The translations under genes were made by a program, and so were the position numbers. This document shows positions 18,319 to 27,684 of a DNA stretch of 64,000 nt, one piece after another (the stretch's first letter is position 1; each line of letters starts with the position of its first letter). The DNA is from Mariprofundus sp. EBB-1. GTDB lineage: Bacteria > Pseudomonadota > Zetaproteobacteria > Mariprofundales > Mariprofundaceae. The stretch is from NCBI RefSeq assembly GCF_003665155.1, contig NZ_RCFQ01000009.1, forward strand, positions 1 to 64,000, in the 5' to 3' direction. The notes beneath the pieces were generated by a model. That model was not told the origin of the DNA. It did no database searches and was given only the letters and a program-made list of their open reading frames with translations.

Positions 18319-18599
18319 TCATGCGCTCCAATCAACTTTTGCTTCAGCAATGGACTAGCACGAAATGTTACAACCGAACGTGATGCAATAGTAATATCGC
18401 TACCTGTTTTAGGGTTACGACCGCGTCTGGCATGTTTCTGACGCACAATAAAATGACCAAAACCTGACAGTTTTACGTTTTCACCTTTTTCAAGTGAATT
18501 ACGTACCACACTCAATACGGATTCAACAATTTGAGCTGACTCTTTTTTTGTCAGTCCAACTCGTTCATGAACAATTTTAGCAATTTCAGATTTGGTCAC
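18315..18599 (-). CDS. ihfA: Integration host factor subunit alpha
   Basis: IHF-alpha forms a heterodimer with IHF-beta that bends DNA sharply. At 94 residues, with MTKSEIAKIVHERVGLTKKES, GFGHFIVRQKHARRGRNPKTG and the intercalating proline in RNPKTG, it matches the alpha subunit. The start codon is GTG, supported by GAGGGA a few bases upstream. pheT, its usual upstream neighbour, is absent: an intergenic repeat and lolD lie there instead. A good sigma-70-type promoter sits 70-95 bp upstream, so ihfA and merR form their own transcript. Confidence 0.95.
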   Translation of the reverse strand: MTKSEIAKIVHERVGLTKKESAQIVESVLSVVRNSLEKGENVKLSGFGHFIVRQKHARRGRNPKTGSDITIASRSVVTFRASPLLKQKLIGAHE

Positions 18600-18666
18600 A
18601 GTCCCTCACCCTATAAAGAAACATTAAATCAGGCCATTAGACAGCCTTATTAGAATCAACATCTGG

Positions 18667-18694
18667 AGATTATCAGAACCTATTAATCTGTCAA
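18667..18694 (-). promoter_or_regulatory. Candidate sigma-70 promoter for ihfA-merR
   Basis: Read on the minus strand, a perfect TTGACA (18694-18689) is followed after 16 bp by TAATCT (18672-18667). The predicted start is about 60 nt before the ihfA GTG. The spacing is one base below optimum. Confidence 0.55.
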
Positions 18695-18790
18695 AGAATT
18701 TTGTCATCCAAAAACAAGGTTCATCGCGGAAGTCTGGGAAGGCTGCTTTCCGCAGACGAGGAAAAGGGAGCTGTGACCTGATCGAAAATC

Positions 18791-18951
18791 TAGCCACGAA
18801 TACACACGAATTTACACGAATTAAAAATCTATGATTATTGCCTTATTCGTGTTCATTCGTCCCCCAGTGGGGCAAGCAACGGCGCTCCCGTTGCACGACA
18901 GAGCTTTACGCCATTCACCTTCTGTTCATTCGTGTGTATTCGTGGCTATTT
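18791..18951. repeat. Long inverted repeat of the TAGCCACGAATACACACGAAT type
   Basis: The left arm (18791-18829, TAGCCACGAATACACACGAA then TTTACACGAATTAAAAATC) and the right arm ending at 18951 (ATTCGTGTGTATTCGTGGCTA) are reverse complements, giving a near-perfect stem of about 30 bp once the insertion at 18861-18922 is removed. A T8 run follows the right arm. It fills the 18600-18985 gap between ihfA and lolD. Similar hairpins recur in unrelated environmental genomes. Confidence 0.75.
18850..18933. mobile_element. 62-bp insertion inside the hairpin repeat, flanked by 11-bp direct repeats
   Basis: TGTTCATTCGT occurs at 18850-18860 and again at 18923-18933. Deleting one copy plus the 62 bp between restores the right arm of the surrounding hairpin. 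The insert is GC-rich, unlike its host repeat, and contains two small hairpins: CCCCAGTGGGG, and GCAACGG-CGCTC-CCGTTGC. This is what a tiny non-coding mobile element with a target duplication would look like. It has no coding capacity, and I do not recognise a family. Confidence 0.5.
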
Positions 18952-18985
18952 TTTTTATGATTGAGTAACGTCGAACAGTTGCTAT

Positions 18986-19675
18986 TTATGAAACGGCCGC
19001 ATCCACGACTTTGCCATCATGTAATTTTAAAACTCGGTCACAGTCCAGAGCCAATTGCTTACTATGGGTTACCATCACCACTGCAGCACGCTCTTCCCTG
19101 CACAATAGACGTAACAATTCAAACACCTCTTGAGCCGTGCGTTCATCCAGGTTACCTGTCGGTTCATCAGCCAATAAAAGACGTGGTTTGGTAGAGAGTG
19201 ATCTGGCTACAGCTACCCGCTGCGCCTCGCCACCAGAAAGCTTTCCGGGCACATGGTCAGCCCGTTCGCTCATATTTAGCCGCGCTAGCAATGCGTGGGC
19301 CCGCTGCTCGGCTACAGATGTTTCCACGCCTTGAATCAACAGCGGCAGTGTTACATTTTCCAGTGCCGTCAACTCAGGAATGAGATGATGCGCCTGATAC
19401 ACAAAACCTATTTTCTCATTACGCAAACGTGCCTGCTTATTTGATGAGAGAGCATGAATAAATTCACCATCAAGGCTGATTGTTCCCTCATCAGGCTGCT
19501 CAAGTGTGCCAAGAAGCTGCAGCATGGTGGACTTACCAGAGCCTGATTCTCCTACCACAGCGAGAAATTCACCTTCATTCACTTCAAAATCAATACCCTG
19601 AAGAATATGTAATTTGCCCGCTGCCGCAGCAAAGTATTTATGCAGATTTGAAACCTTAAGCAGTGGTGCACCCAT
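18986..19675 (-). CDS. lolD: Lipoprotein-releasing ABC transporter ATPase LolD
   Basis: LolD powers release of lipoproteins from the inner membrane to LolA. Walker A GESGSGKST is at 42-50, the signature LSGGEAQRVAVARSL and Walker B LLLADEPTGNLDE follow, and the H-loop VTHS is near the end. The length of 229 residues and the N-terminal KVSNLHKYF favour the LolD/MacB-type subfamily. No lolC or lolE lies beside it, unlike most genomes, so the permease must be encoded elsewhere, or it may serve another LolD-like transporter. AAGGAG precedes the start, and era ends 14 bp upstream on the same strand. Confidence 0.85.
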   Translation of the reverse strand: MGAPLLKVSNLHKYFAAAAGKLHILQGIDFEVNEGEFLAVVGESGSGKSTMLQLLGTLEQPDEGTISLDGEFIHALSSNKQARLRNEKIGFVYQAHHLIPELTALENVTLPLLIQGVETSVAEQRAHALLARLNMSERADHVPGKLSGGEAQRVAVARSLSTKPRLLLADEPTGNLDERTAQEVFELLRLLCREERAAVVMVTHSKQLALDCDRVLKLHDGKVVDAAVS

Positions 19676-19689
19676 TACGCATTACTCCT

Positions 19690-20619
19690 TTAATAATTAT
19701 CTGTGCCCAAACCGAGATCAATCAATTTTCCCGGATGATCAAACCAGTCTTCATCGACTTTCACCCAGATATTAAGACGCACTCGAGAGCCCAGAATCTC
19801 TTCAAGACCGAGTCTTGCTCTGGTACCGACTGCCTTCATACCGCCACCACCTTTACCAATCAACATCGGTTTATGCCGCTCACTACCAACCAGGATAGCC
19901 GCTTCAATTTCAATGATATCACCCATATCTTCAAAGCGTTCAATATCCACTGCCGTCTGGAATGGAATCTCCTGATGCATAGACATAAACACCTGCTCAC
20001 GCACATATTCAGCGGCCAACTGACGCTGACTCTGGTCGGTAAACCAGTCAGGATCATGAATAGCAGGCTGCTCCGGCAGATATTTCGCAATCTCTTTAAG
20101 CAAACTGTCCAATTGCGTGCCTTTACGCGCGGATACAGGAATCAGAGCTTTCGCACCCGGATCCAATTGCTGCAACTGCTGTAGGCGTGGTAACAGACGG
20201 GCTTTATCAGCTCGATCCACCTTATTGAGTACATGAATACGAGGCTGTTTCAAACGTCCATCCGCAAAGCGTTCAATCAGTGTTTTGGTCATTTTATCCA
20301 ATGGTTTGCTGGCATCCTGCATAATCGCCAACACATCGGCCTCTTCTGCCGCAGCATAAGCAATGCGCACCATATTACGGTTGAGTTGCTGCGCCCCTTT
20401 ATGGATACCCGGTGTATCAACAAAAATCATCTGACACGTCTCATCTGTGTGAATACCCAGAATACGGTGCCGTGTGGTTTGTGGTTTCGGTGTCACAATA
20501 GCCACCTTGGCCCCAATCACCCGGTTCATGAGTGTTGATTTCCCCACATTGGGAATTCCCAATAACGCAACCGTTCCACAATGGAATGGTTTTTCTTTTA
20601 TTTCTTCAGATGTTGCCAT
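19690..20619 (-). CDS. era: GTPase Era
   Basis: Era is an essential GTPase that assists 16S rRNA processing and 30S assembly. G1 GIPNVGKST is at 21-29, an effector region follows, then DTPGIHKG (G3) and LNKVD (G4). A C-terminal KH domain is marked by MLIGKGGGGMKAVGTRARL and ILGSRVRLNIWVKV. The length of 309 residues is normal. Its start overlaps the end of rnc by 22 nt, the usual rnc-era coupling. Confidence 0.97.
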   Translation of the reverse strand: MATSEEIKEKPFHCGTVALLGIPNVGKSTLMNRVIGAKVAIVTPKPQTTRHRILGIHTDETCQMIFVDTPGIHKGAQQLNRNMVRIAYAAAEEADVLAIMQDASKPLDKMTKTLIERFADGRLKQPRIHVLNKVDRADKARLLPRLQQLQQLDPGAKALIPVSARKGTQLDSLLKEIAKYLPEQPAIHDPDWFTDQSQRQLAAEYVREQVFMSMHQEIPFQTAVDIERFEDMGDIIEIEAAILVGSERHKPMLIGKGGGGMKAVGTRARLGLEEILGSRVRLNIWVKVDEDWFDHPGKLIDLGLGTDNY

Positions 20620-21305
20620 GCTTGCTCCGCCGCTTTTATTTCGGCAATTTTCTTGCGATCACCATGCCCTTCTCCGAGCATATCACTATTGACCCTACAT
20701 ATTGCACCGAAACGCGGCGAATGCCCCGCACCTCTGTCGGTCAACGTATATTCTGGTAAACCCCAGCCTTTAGATTGTGTGAATTCCTGCAAACGGCTTT
20801 TAGCATCACGGGCATCCAATGCATCCACGCCTATGAGCAACGGCTGCCACGCCTCTCTCACCAGCTTATGCGCTGCTGGCCAGCCACCATCCTGAAATAC
20901 CGCTCCAATCACTGCTTCAACTGCATTGGCCGAGATAGACGGGGATTTAATACGCATGATGGATGATGCTTTGCCACCGCGACCCTTTTCAAGGCGCTCA
21001 CTATCTCCTACATCCAAATAACTAACCAGACCCCAAAACCCGGCTACAACCAGCAGACTCTCCTTGCGCACCAATGCTGCGCGCATACGCGAAAGATCAC
21101 CCTCCTGCTTATCTGGAAAGTGATGATGCAAATACTCAGAGATAACCAAACCCAACACCGCATCCCCAAGGAATTCCAATCGCTCCATATGATTGCCATC
21201 TCCGGACTGATTGGAAGATCGATGTCTCAACGCACGCAGCAACAGATTTTTATCCGAGAACAGATAACCAATTCGGGATTCTAAACGGCCTAAATGTTCA
21301 GACAT
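20598..21305 (-). CDS. rnc: Ribonuclease III
   Basis: RNase III cuts double-stranded RNA, including the rRNA precursor. The catalytic signature ERLEFLGDAVLGLVISEYL lies at about 41-59, and the second acidic site is EAVIGAVFQDGG. A double-stranded RNA-binding domain occupies the C-terminal 70 residues (DAKSRLQEFTQSKGWGLPEY onward). The 235-residue length is normal. Its start overlaps the preceding DUF4845 gene by one base, and its end overlaps era by 22 nt. Confidence 0.97.
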   Translation of the reverse strand: MSEHLGRLESRIGYLFSDKNLLLRALRHRSSNQSGDGNHMERLEFLGDAVLGLVISEYLHHHFPDKQEGDLSRMRAALVRKESLLVVAGFWGLVSYLDVGDSERLEKGRGGKASSIMRIKSPSISANAVEAVIGAVFQDGGWPAAHKLVREAWQPLLIGVDALDARDAKSRLQEFTQSKGWGLPEYTLTDRGAGHSPRFGAICRVNSDMLGEGHGDRKKIAEIKAAEQAWQHLKK

Positions 21306-21793
21306 TATTGATCGCCGACAGCTGAAATTGCATATGGGTTAAAAGACAAATCAATACGGAACTTATGCTTCAACACATCCAGCCCCTCCAGATCATCAGG
21401 ATCATATGCTCCGACCTCATCTAACGCTTCAACCTGACCCAATGGCCAAATAGTCACATTATAAACAGTTGAAATTTCAACGCCAAAACCAGTCGCATTA
21501 ATTACCAATTCATCATAAAAAGCAGGCGGAAAATCCTGTTTATCAATATACTGCACATGAAACAGAGTATCCATTTTAGCCAGAATGGCTGCTTCATCAG
21601 CCGTTGGCATTTTCTGACTCAAACTTTCAAAACAACCCTGCGCCTTACTGTTATTATAATAAGCCTGCGCGATCAGCGCACCATTAAGCGTCACAAAGCC
21701 CAGCAATGCCAACCAGAACAGCATTCTAAACACTGAAAAACCAGCCGCGTTCGGATGAGACCGCGCGGCAACCCTATACGCAGATTTATTCAA
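21305..21793 (-). CDS. DUF4845 membrane protein between lepB and rnc
   Basis: This 162-residue protein has one N-terminal membrane segment (about 23-45) and an extracytoplasmic domain. It matches DUF4845 by position and organisation; that family is regularly found between lepB and rnc in proteobacteria. Its function is unknown. It overlaps lepB upstream by 8 nt and rnc downstream by 1 nt, so it is co-translated with both. No catalytic motif is visible. Confidence 0.8.
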   Translation of the reverse strand: MNKSAYRVAARSHPNAAGFSVFRMLFWLALLGFVTLNGALIAQAYYNNSKAQGCFESLSQKMPTADEAAILAKMDTLFHVQYIDKQDFPPAFYDELVINATGFGVEISTVYNVTIWPLGQVEALDEVGAYDPDDLEGLDVLKHKFRIDLSFNPYAISAVGDQ

Positions 21794-22463
21794 TCACGTG
21801 CCCGATACGATCCCAGCGAACGGAATTCGTATTCTGATCCCAGGACCACCAGACGATAGCCGCGCGACCGACCATATAATTCTGCGGAACAAAACCCCAA
21901 AAACGCGAATCACGTGAATTATTGCGATTATCACCCATGGCAAAATAATGCCTTGCAGGTACTGTCCATTGACCATCACGCAAGGAGAACGGTTTTCGCA
22001 ACACATCATGTTTAATGCCGTTAAAGTTTTCTTCAAACAGACCGGATACATCGGCATTGCCGCCCTGCATAAAATAGGTCCGGTCACCCTTGGACGTTAA
22101 AGGCATTTCTTTACCATTCACGCTCAATTTGTTGTCACGGTATTTCACCACATCACCAGGAATACCTACGATGCGTTTAATATAATCTTTGCTTTTATCT
22201 TCCGGGTAAACAAAAACAGCCACATCACCACGTGCAACCTCTTTCGACAGCAGTTGAATATCTGTCAAGGGAATTTTAAAACCATAGGGATAGCGCAATA
22301 CAAACAGGTAGTCACCAATCTCCAGCGTTGGAATCATGCTGGATGAAGGAATCTTAAACGGAGCCACAATAAAACTGCGAATCACAATGGCCAGCACCGC
22401 TATAATAATCAAACTTTCAATCCATTCCTGCCAGACCGGTTTTTTATTTTCGCTCATATTCAA
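21786..22463 (-). CDS. lepB: Signal peptidase I
   Basis: LepB removes signal peptides from exported proteins. The catalytic serine S42 sits in PSSSMIPTL and the lysine base K96 in DYIKRIVGIPGD; the later box FAMGDNRNNSRDSRFWGFV is also present. One N-terminal membrane helix (about 16-36) precedes the periplasmic domain. At 225 residues it is shorter than E. coli LepB (324), lacking the second membrane helix and beta-domain insertions, as in many other proteobacteria. It lies 44 bp downstream of lepA on the same strand. Confidence 0.96.
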   Translation of the reverse strand: MNMSENKKPVWQEWIESLIIIAVLAIVIRSFIVAPFKIPSSSMIPTLEIGDYLFVLRYPYGFKIPLTDIQLLSKEVARGDVAVFVYPEDKSKDYIKRIVGIPGDVVKYRDNKLSVNGKEMPLTSKGDRTYFMQGGNADVSGLFEENFNGIKHDVLRKPFSLRDGQWTVPARHYFAMGDNRNNSRDSRFWGFVPQNYMVGRAAIVWWSWDQNTNSVRWDRIGHVIE

Positions 22464-22507
22464 TTCCTTCTCTTTTCAGATTCAATCTTTTCATCCACAC
22501 AGAACAA

Positions 22508-24325
22508 TCATTCGTTGAGTTTCAACACTGCCAAAAATGCCTCTTTCGGCACGTCCACGCTACCAATGGATTTCATGCGTTTCTTACCCTTCTTCTGCTT
22601 CTCAAGCAATTTACGCTTACGGCTAATATCACCACCATAACATTTTGCTGTCACGTTTTTACGAACTGCCTTGATGGTTTCTCTTGCAACAATACGGCCA
22701 CCAATCGCCGCTTGAATAGGCACATCAAACTGTTGGCGCGGAATAAGTTCGCGTAATTTTTTCACCAGCTCACGCCCACGTGTTTCAGCAATCGATCGAT
22801 GCACGATCAACGACAACGCATCGACAGGTTCCGCATGCACAAGCACATCCAGTTTCACCACATCATCTTCGGAGAAGTCGGACAACTCATAATCCATCGA
22901 AGCATAACCGCGCGATACCGATTTCAAACGATCATAAAAATCGATCACCATTTCAGCCAACGGCAAGCGGTAGGTCAACATCACCCTGCCCTGCCCGATA
23001 AATTTCATATCCTGCTGTATGCCACGGCGTTCCTGACACAGCTTCATCAATGCACCGACAAACTCTTCCGGCATAAAAATATTGGCGATCACCGTAGGCT
23101 CTTCTATTCGGCTAATCTCCGTTGGATCGGGGAATTCACTGGGATTAGAAATTTCAATCGTTTCATCATCGGATGTATGAATACGATAGACCACGCTAGG
23201 AGCAGTCGTAATCAAATCCAGATCATACTCACGCTCCAGACGCTCCTGCACAATTTCCATATGCAGCAAGCCCAGGAAACCACAGCGGAACCCCAGCCCC
23301 AAAGCCGATGAATTCTCCGCCTCAAAACTGAAGGCAGGATCATTCATATTAAGTTTTTCCAGCGAATCACGCAGATCGTTATAATCAGCAGAATCAACCG
23401 GATACAGACCGGAAAAGACCATTGCTTTTGGCTCACGATAACCCGGTAAGGGATCCGTTGAACCATGTTTCAGTGTGGTGACCGTGTCGCCAACCTTCAA
23501 GTCAGCTAGTTTTTTGATACCACCGGTAAGATATCCTACCGAACCAGAAGCCAACAGGGGGGACGAAAATGGTGCCGGTACGAAATACCCCACATCCTGC
23601 ACTTCATAACTGGCAGCTGTCGGCATCGACATCAAACGGAAGCGATCACCCTTTTTAAGCACACCATCAACCACACGAATCAAGGCCATCGCACCCACAT
23701 AAGCATCAAACCAGGAGTCCACCACCAGTGCCCTGAGCGGTTTATCGTCACGGTTTTCCGGTGGCGGCACATGTTTCACAATGGCCTCAAGCACATCATT
23801 AATACCTACGCCTGTTTTAGCTGATACTGGAATAGCATACGAAGCATCCAGACCAATCACATCTTCAATTTGTCGTTTGGCTTCATCAATATCAGCGCTC
23901 GGCAGGTCTATCTTGTTGATGATCGGAATAATTTCCAGATCGTTATCCATCGCCAAATATACATTGGCCAGCGTCTGCGCTTCCACCCCCTGGGCGGCAT
24001 CAACAATCAACAGAGCACCTTCGCAAGCCTGTAAGGAGCGGGACACCTCATAAGTGAAATCCACATGGCCAGGGGTATCGATAAGATTCAACTGGTAAGT
24101 TTCACCATCCAGAGCAGTATAAATGAGTGTCGCAGTCTGCGACTTAATGGTAATGCCACGTTCCTGTTCCAGCTCCATGGAATCGAGCACCTGATTGGTT
24201 TTCATCTCGCGCTCGCTCAATGTACCGGTTACTTCAATAAGACGGTCAGCCAGCGTCGACTTACCATGGTCGATATGGGCAATAATAGAAAAGTTGCGTA
24301 TATGGGTTTGTTTTATCTTGTTCAT
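22508..24325 (-). CDS. lepA: Elongation factor 4 (LepA) back-translocation GTPase
   Basis: LepA is a ribosomal GTPase acting on stalled or mistranslocated ribosomes. It opens with [21 protein letters not shown] (G1), then RGITIKSQ (G2), DTPGHVDF (G3) and NKIDLP (G4). The C-terminal unique domain ends in [22 protein letters not shown] place the start at ATG 24325, which matches the family N-terminus (605 residues). A longer frame to 24364 adds 13 unconserved residues. No strong ribosome site marks either start. It heads lepA-lepB-DUF4845-rnc-era. Confidence 0.95.
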   Translation of the reverse strand: MNKIKQTHIRNFSIIAHIDHGKSTLADRLIEVTGTLSEREMKTNQVLDSMELEQERGITIKSQTATLIYTALDGETYQLNLIDTPGHVDFTYEVSRSLQACEGALLIVDAAQGVEAQTLANVYLAMDNDLEIIPIINKIDLPSADIDEAKRQIEDVIGLDASYAIPVSAKTGVGINDVLEAIVKHVPPPENRDDKPLRALVVDSWFDAYVGAMALIRVVDGVLKKGDRFRLMSMPTAASYEVQDVGYFVPAPFSSPLLASGSVGYLTGGIKKLADLKVGDTVTTLKHGSTDPLPGYREPKAMVFSGLYPVDSADYNDLRDSLEKLNMNDPAFSFEAENSSALGLGFRCGFLGLLHMEIVQERLEREYDLDLITTAPSVVYRIHTSDDETIEISNPSEFPDPTEISRIEEPTVIANIFMPEEFVGALMKLCQERRGIQQDMKFIGQGRVMLTYRLPLAEMVIDFYDRLKSVSRGYASMDYELSDFSEDDVVKLDVLVHAEPVDALSLIVHRSIAETRGRELVKKLRELIPRQQFDVPIQAAIGGRIVARETIKAVRKNVTAKCYGGDISRKRKLLEKQKKGKKRMKSIGSVDVPKEAFLAVLKLNE

Positions 24326-24413
24326 TGGGTCGGCAGTGTAGCGATGCCCTGTAAGCAGCGCCATAAGACAATATAAACAACATACGCCAATCGCATTAAA
24401 TATTTAAAATATT

Positions 24414-24450
24414 TTACCGCAAAGGACGCAAAGTTACGCGAAGTAAAAAC
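24414..24450 (+). repeat. Third copy of the ACCGCAAAGGACGCAAAG repeat
   Basis: TTACCGCAAAGGACGCAAAG followed by TTACGCGAAGTAAAAAC agrees closely with the reverse complement of the copy at 9331-9366, including the shared GTAAAAAC end. It lies between the divergent lepA and gspC-like genes. The rest of the 24326-24640 gap holds no convincing gene; it ends with the ribosome site AGAAGGA of the gspC-like gene. Confidence 0.65.
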
Positions 24451-24640
24451 AAGAACAAATGCAAGCATCTATATCCGACTCTACATTTTGCATGGTTTTT
24501 TTGGTTATAGCATTGAACTTTTTGCACCCTTTACGACACACAAATTTAATGCGCTTACCCTGACCATGAAACTGTGCATTCGCTTTATAGATGCTGACTT
24601 GATAATGTTGTCCCATAGCATCAATATGTAAGAAGGAACC

Positions 24641-25498
24641 ATGATGAACCATGTATTGTCGTCATTGAATCGATTACCGTTGTTAAGTGAACTTGCACTG
24701 GTCATTCTTTTGGCCTGGATGGTTGCAGGTTGGTTTCTCCCTCAATCCGATGCACCAATTTCAAACAACCTGGAAAGCATTGAAAAGACTACAACAGCAT
24801 TACCAGAATTAAGTGCCATGCTTGCCGTGAAGCTATTTGGTCAGGCCCCTCAACAAGCCAAGCCAGTTGCCCCGGTTGTTGCTCAACCCAAGCCTGTTAT
24901 CAAACGCCCACTGACCTTGAAGTTATTAGGTACGGTAGTTGCCGGAAAAAACTCAGCAGCCATTATCGCCATTCGCACTGGTGTGGAAGAACAAGTATTC
25001 TTTGTGAACGACACCATCCAGCCCGGTGTTATTCTGCAAACGGTTGAGGCTGATGCCATCATCGTCAATCAGGGTGGTAATCTGCAACGTATCTCTCTTG
25101 AACAGGGAAATAAATTGACCTCCACTACAATTGCAGATGCCATTCCATCAGCACCGATGCGCCTTGCCCCAACGCCCCCCGTGCATAAATTGATGGATCG
25201 CAATCAGTTACAAAGACAGCTGCAAGATTTTCCGACACTGTTATCCCAGGCGCGGGCTACCCCTCATTTTGCCAATGGCAAAGTCAATGGATTCAGTGTT
25301 AACGATATTGTTAAGGGATCGCTATATCAACAGGCAGGCCTACAAAATGGCGATATCATTCTCAGTATCAATGGCGAAAAAATCACCGGAACACAGCAGG
25401 CAATGGGCATCTACAGCAAACTAAAAAGCTCGCCTTCACTAGACCTCCAATTGATTCGTGCAGGTAGTTTGCAGAACATTCACTACGATATCCGCTAA
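24641..25498 (+). CDS. gspC: Type II secretion GspC-like protein with PDZ domain
   Basis: GspC links the outer-membrane secretin to the inner-membrane platform. The protein has a short cytoplasmic start, one membrane helix (about 17-33), a Pro/Ala linker (about 67-88), the homology region LKLLGTVVAGKNSAAIIAIR..EEQVFFVNDTIQPG (about 90-160), and a C-terminal PDZ domain (about 205-285) with KGSLYQQAGLQNGDIILSINGEKI. This is the canonical GspC order at 285 residues. A gspN-like gene follows after 8 bp. The other gsp genes are not in the window. Confidence 0.85.
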   Translation: MMNHVLSSLNRLPLLSELALVILLAWMVAGWFLPQSDAPISNNLESIEKTTTALPELSAMLAVKLFGQAPQQAKPVAPVVAQPKPVIKRPLTLKLLGTVVAGKNSAAIIAIRTGVEEQVFFVNDTIQPGVILQTVEADAIIVNQGGNLQRISLEQGNKLTSTTIADAIPSAPMRLAPTPPVHKLMDRNQLQRQLQDFPTLLSQARATPHFANGKVNGFSVNDIVKGSLYQQAGLQNGDIILSINGEKITGTQQAMGIYSKLKSSPSLDLQLIRAGSLQNIHYDIR

Positions 25499-25506
25499 AA
25501 TCACAC

Positions 25507-26355
25507 ATGACCTCATCCCTCACGACAAGCCAGCAGTCACATGCATCATGGCGCATATTGCTTATCACTTTTGTCATCGCCCTATTGCTATTTGTGGCAA
25601 TGCGCTGGCAACCTGAAGCATGGCTTCAAGCGCAAATAAATATACAATCGCAACAGTACGGCATTGATATCTCCTACAAAGCCTTACAAACGGATGGTTT
25701 TACCATACAGCTTGATCAAGTAGTTATTCAGACAATACAAATGCCTCAGCCGGTCAAACTGGACAGATTGAGTTTGAGTCCAGCCTGGTCTTCACTGTTT
25801 AGTGGTAACCCTGCTGTGCAAATGCATCTGATCTGGAATGGTCAACAGGCCAGTGCTATAGCTATTCAGCGCACCGATAATATAGAGCTACAGGCACTAC
25901 ATGCAGAACTTGATATTGCAGCACTACAGCCTTTATTGAGCAAAAGCCTTCCTCTGCCTTTAAATCTCGGGGGCATAGCCCAGATCAATGGCAACATCCT
26001 CTTAAACGCCCTCAACGGACAGCCACTGCTCGGCAAGATAGATGTCAACTGGAATACTGCCGTAGTAGATATGCCGCCAATGAAATTACCTCTTGGTGAT
26101 TATGCACTCTCCCTACAAACCGATGATGCTAAAAAAGCCTGGAGTTGGGATCTTAGTGGCGGCACAGCACTAACACTCGATGGCAAAGGTAAGCTGAACA
26201 CCTCCGCGCCTAATCCGACAGCCTGGACCATCGACGGCATGGTGCAGGCTCAGGCCGATCAAAAAGAGCCCACCCTTTCAGCCCTTCTGGGCAATAAAAA
26301 CAGACAGTTCAGCTTATCAGGAAACATCACCCAGCCACGTCTGCAAGCCTTATAG
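25507..26355 (+). CDS. gspN: Type II secretion GspN-like protein
   Basis: This 282-residue protein has one N-terminal membrane helix (about 15-35) and a beta-rich periplasmic region with LSLSPAWSSLFSGNPAV and GGIAQINGNILL, resembling the GspN family (usually about 250 residues). GspN is an accessory, non-essential inner-membrane secretion protein. Its position 8 bp after gspC is the main supporting context. A gap of 169 bp without visible signals separates it from lptG. Confidence 0.65.
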   Translation: MTSSLTTSQQSHASWRILLITFVIALLLFVAMRWQPEAWLQAQINIQSQQYGIDISYKALQTDGFTIQLDQVVIQTIQMPQPVKLDRLSLSPAWSSLFSGNPAVQMHLIWNGQQASAIAIQRTDNIELQALHAELDIAALQPLLSKSLPLPLNLGGIAQINGNILLNALNGQPLLGKIDVNWNTAVVDMPPMKLPLGDYALSLQTDDAKKAWSWDLSGGTALTLDGKGKLNTSAPNPTAWTIDGMVQAQADQKEPTLSALLGNKNRQFSLSGNITQPRLQAL

Positions 26356-26524
26356 CGTGCTACCAGAAAAAGGTTTTCTATACGTAAATATTGTTCCCAA
26401 CACATTAGGATTGATCAACGCCACGCTGAATAGATATCAAAATAATGCGCATATTATTCATGCCCGGAAAGCGTCAAGAATATCAGGTACTTCCTTTCCT
26501 GACTGTGATACCTAGATTATCGCC

Positions 26525-27583
26525 ATGCCTGTAATTTTCAGATGGATATTTTCCGGTTGCATGAGCCGTTCGCTCTTTACCATGACGGTACTTTTGTCCA
26601 TTTACATCATCATTGAATCTTTCGATAAAGCCCGCCATCTTGGTAGCGGGCTTAGCAGCAACCTGATGATTGAATACATATTATTAAAAATCCCGTTCAT
26701 GGTTTCCGAGTTTATGCCCATCATTATTCTGGTTGGCAGCAGCGTCTATCTCATAGAACTCTCGCGCCATCATGAAATGGTCGCCGTTCGTGCGGCAGGT
26801 CTGGGCATCAATAAAATACTCACGCCACTGTTAATGGTTGCCACACTGGCTGCGCTGCTCAGCTTTATTATTGGCGAATGGGTAACACCAACCACCAACA
26901 AACGACTGGATACCATCGAACGTATTCACATCCAGCACAAACAAGCGCAAAAACAAGGCGTTCAATGGTTAAAAGACGGCCATCGTTTTTTCCGCTTAAC
27001 GCCACTGAGTAATAGCACATTCGCCCTGATCATGCTTGAAACAGATAAACAGGGAAGCTGGAAGAAGCGTATCGACAGCAGTAAAGCGCAATACAAGAAT
27101 GGTGCATGGCTTCTGCATGATGTGCACATCAGCACCCCTTCAGCAGATCAGGGCATGCAGATGCAGCAGCATAAAACCTTCACCATCAGATCCACCGCAG
27201 GCCCTGAAGCAACAGAACTACCTAAACCTCGCTACATGCATGCGTCTCAATTGTATCATTACATTAAGGATCTTGAACATGCAGGCTTAAGTAACAGCGC
27301 CTATAGTTATGCCCTGCATAAAAAGTTCTCGGCTCCATTCTCCTGCTTGTTGATGGTGATTCTGGCAGCTGCACTATGCCTGCATTCCGGTGACCGGAAC
27401 AACCGTGCATCATGGGGATTAATCCTCACCATTGCGCTCGGCCTGGCCTATTACATTTTGAGTAATGCCAGCTATCTGCTGGCCAATAGCGAACATATAC
27501 CAGCCTCATACGCAGCCTGGCTTCCCAGTCTGGTATTTGGTGGTGTTGCTATATTTTTATTGCTGAAAAAAGAAGGCAACTAA
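26525..27583 (+). CDS. lptG: LPS export permease LptG
   Basis: LptG, with LptF and LptB, extracts lipopolysaccharide from the inner membrane. The 352-residue protein has three N-terminal helices, a periplasmic beta-jellyroll-like middle (about 135-240) and three C-terminal helices. Family features include LKIPFMVSEFMPIIILVGSSVYLIELSRHHEMVAVRAAG with the coupling-helix region, and KKFSAPFSCLLMVILAAAL. I favour LptG over LptF by overall resemblance, but the two are alike. No lptF is adjacent, although the two are normally neighbours. It converges on suhB. Confidence 0.82.
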   Translation: MPVIFRWIFSGCMSRSLFTMTVLLSIYIIIESFDKARHLGSGLSSNLMIEYILLKIPFMVSEFMPIIILVGSSVYLIELSRHHEMVAVRAAGLGINKILTPLLMVATLAALLSFIIGEWVTPTTNKRLDTIERIHIQHKQAQKQGVQWLKDGHRFFRLTPLSNSTFALIMLETDKQGSWKKRIDSSKAQYKNGAWLLHDVHISTPSADQGMQMQQHKTFTIRSTAGPEATELPKPRYMHASQLYHYIKDLEHAGLSNSAYSYALHKKFSAPFSCLLMVILAAALCLHSGDRNNRASWGLILTIALGLAYYILSNASYLLANSEHIPASYAAWLPSLVFGGVAIFLLLKKEGN

Positions 27584-27684
27584 CTCTAAATACAGCATGC
27601 CTTTTTGTGCTGGCAGAAAACACCGTAGAAAACGCCACACCTTCTTCGCTTACAATCACCCATCACTTACCTGCTTGAGAGGCC

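Noticed and set aside
18934-18958. T8 run after the hairpin as a plus-strand terminator
   Set aside because: No plus-strand gene precedes it; both neighbours are on the minus strand, so termination is not its evident role.
22799-23311. 170-codon plus-strand frame opposite lepA
   Set aside because: Lies entirely inside a highly conserved GTPase gene and has no start signal.
24434-24652. 72-residue minus-strand ORF with CRKGCKK upstream of gspC-like
   Set aside because: It runs through the GCAAAG repeat and the gspC-like 5' leader, has no ribosome site, and its end is made of repeat sequence; probably chance.
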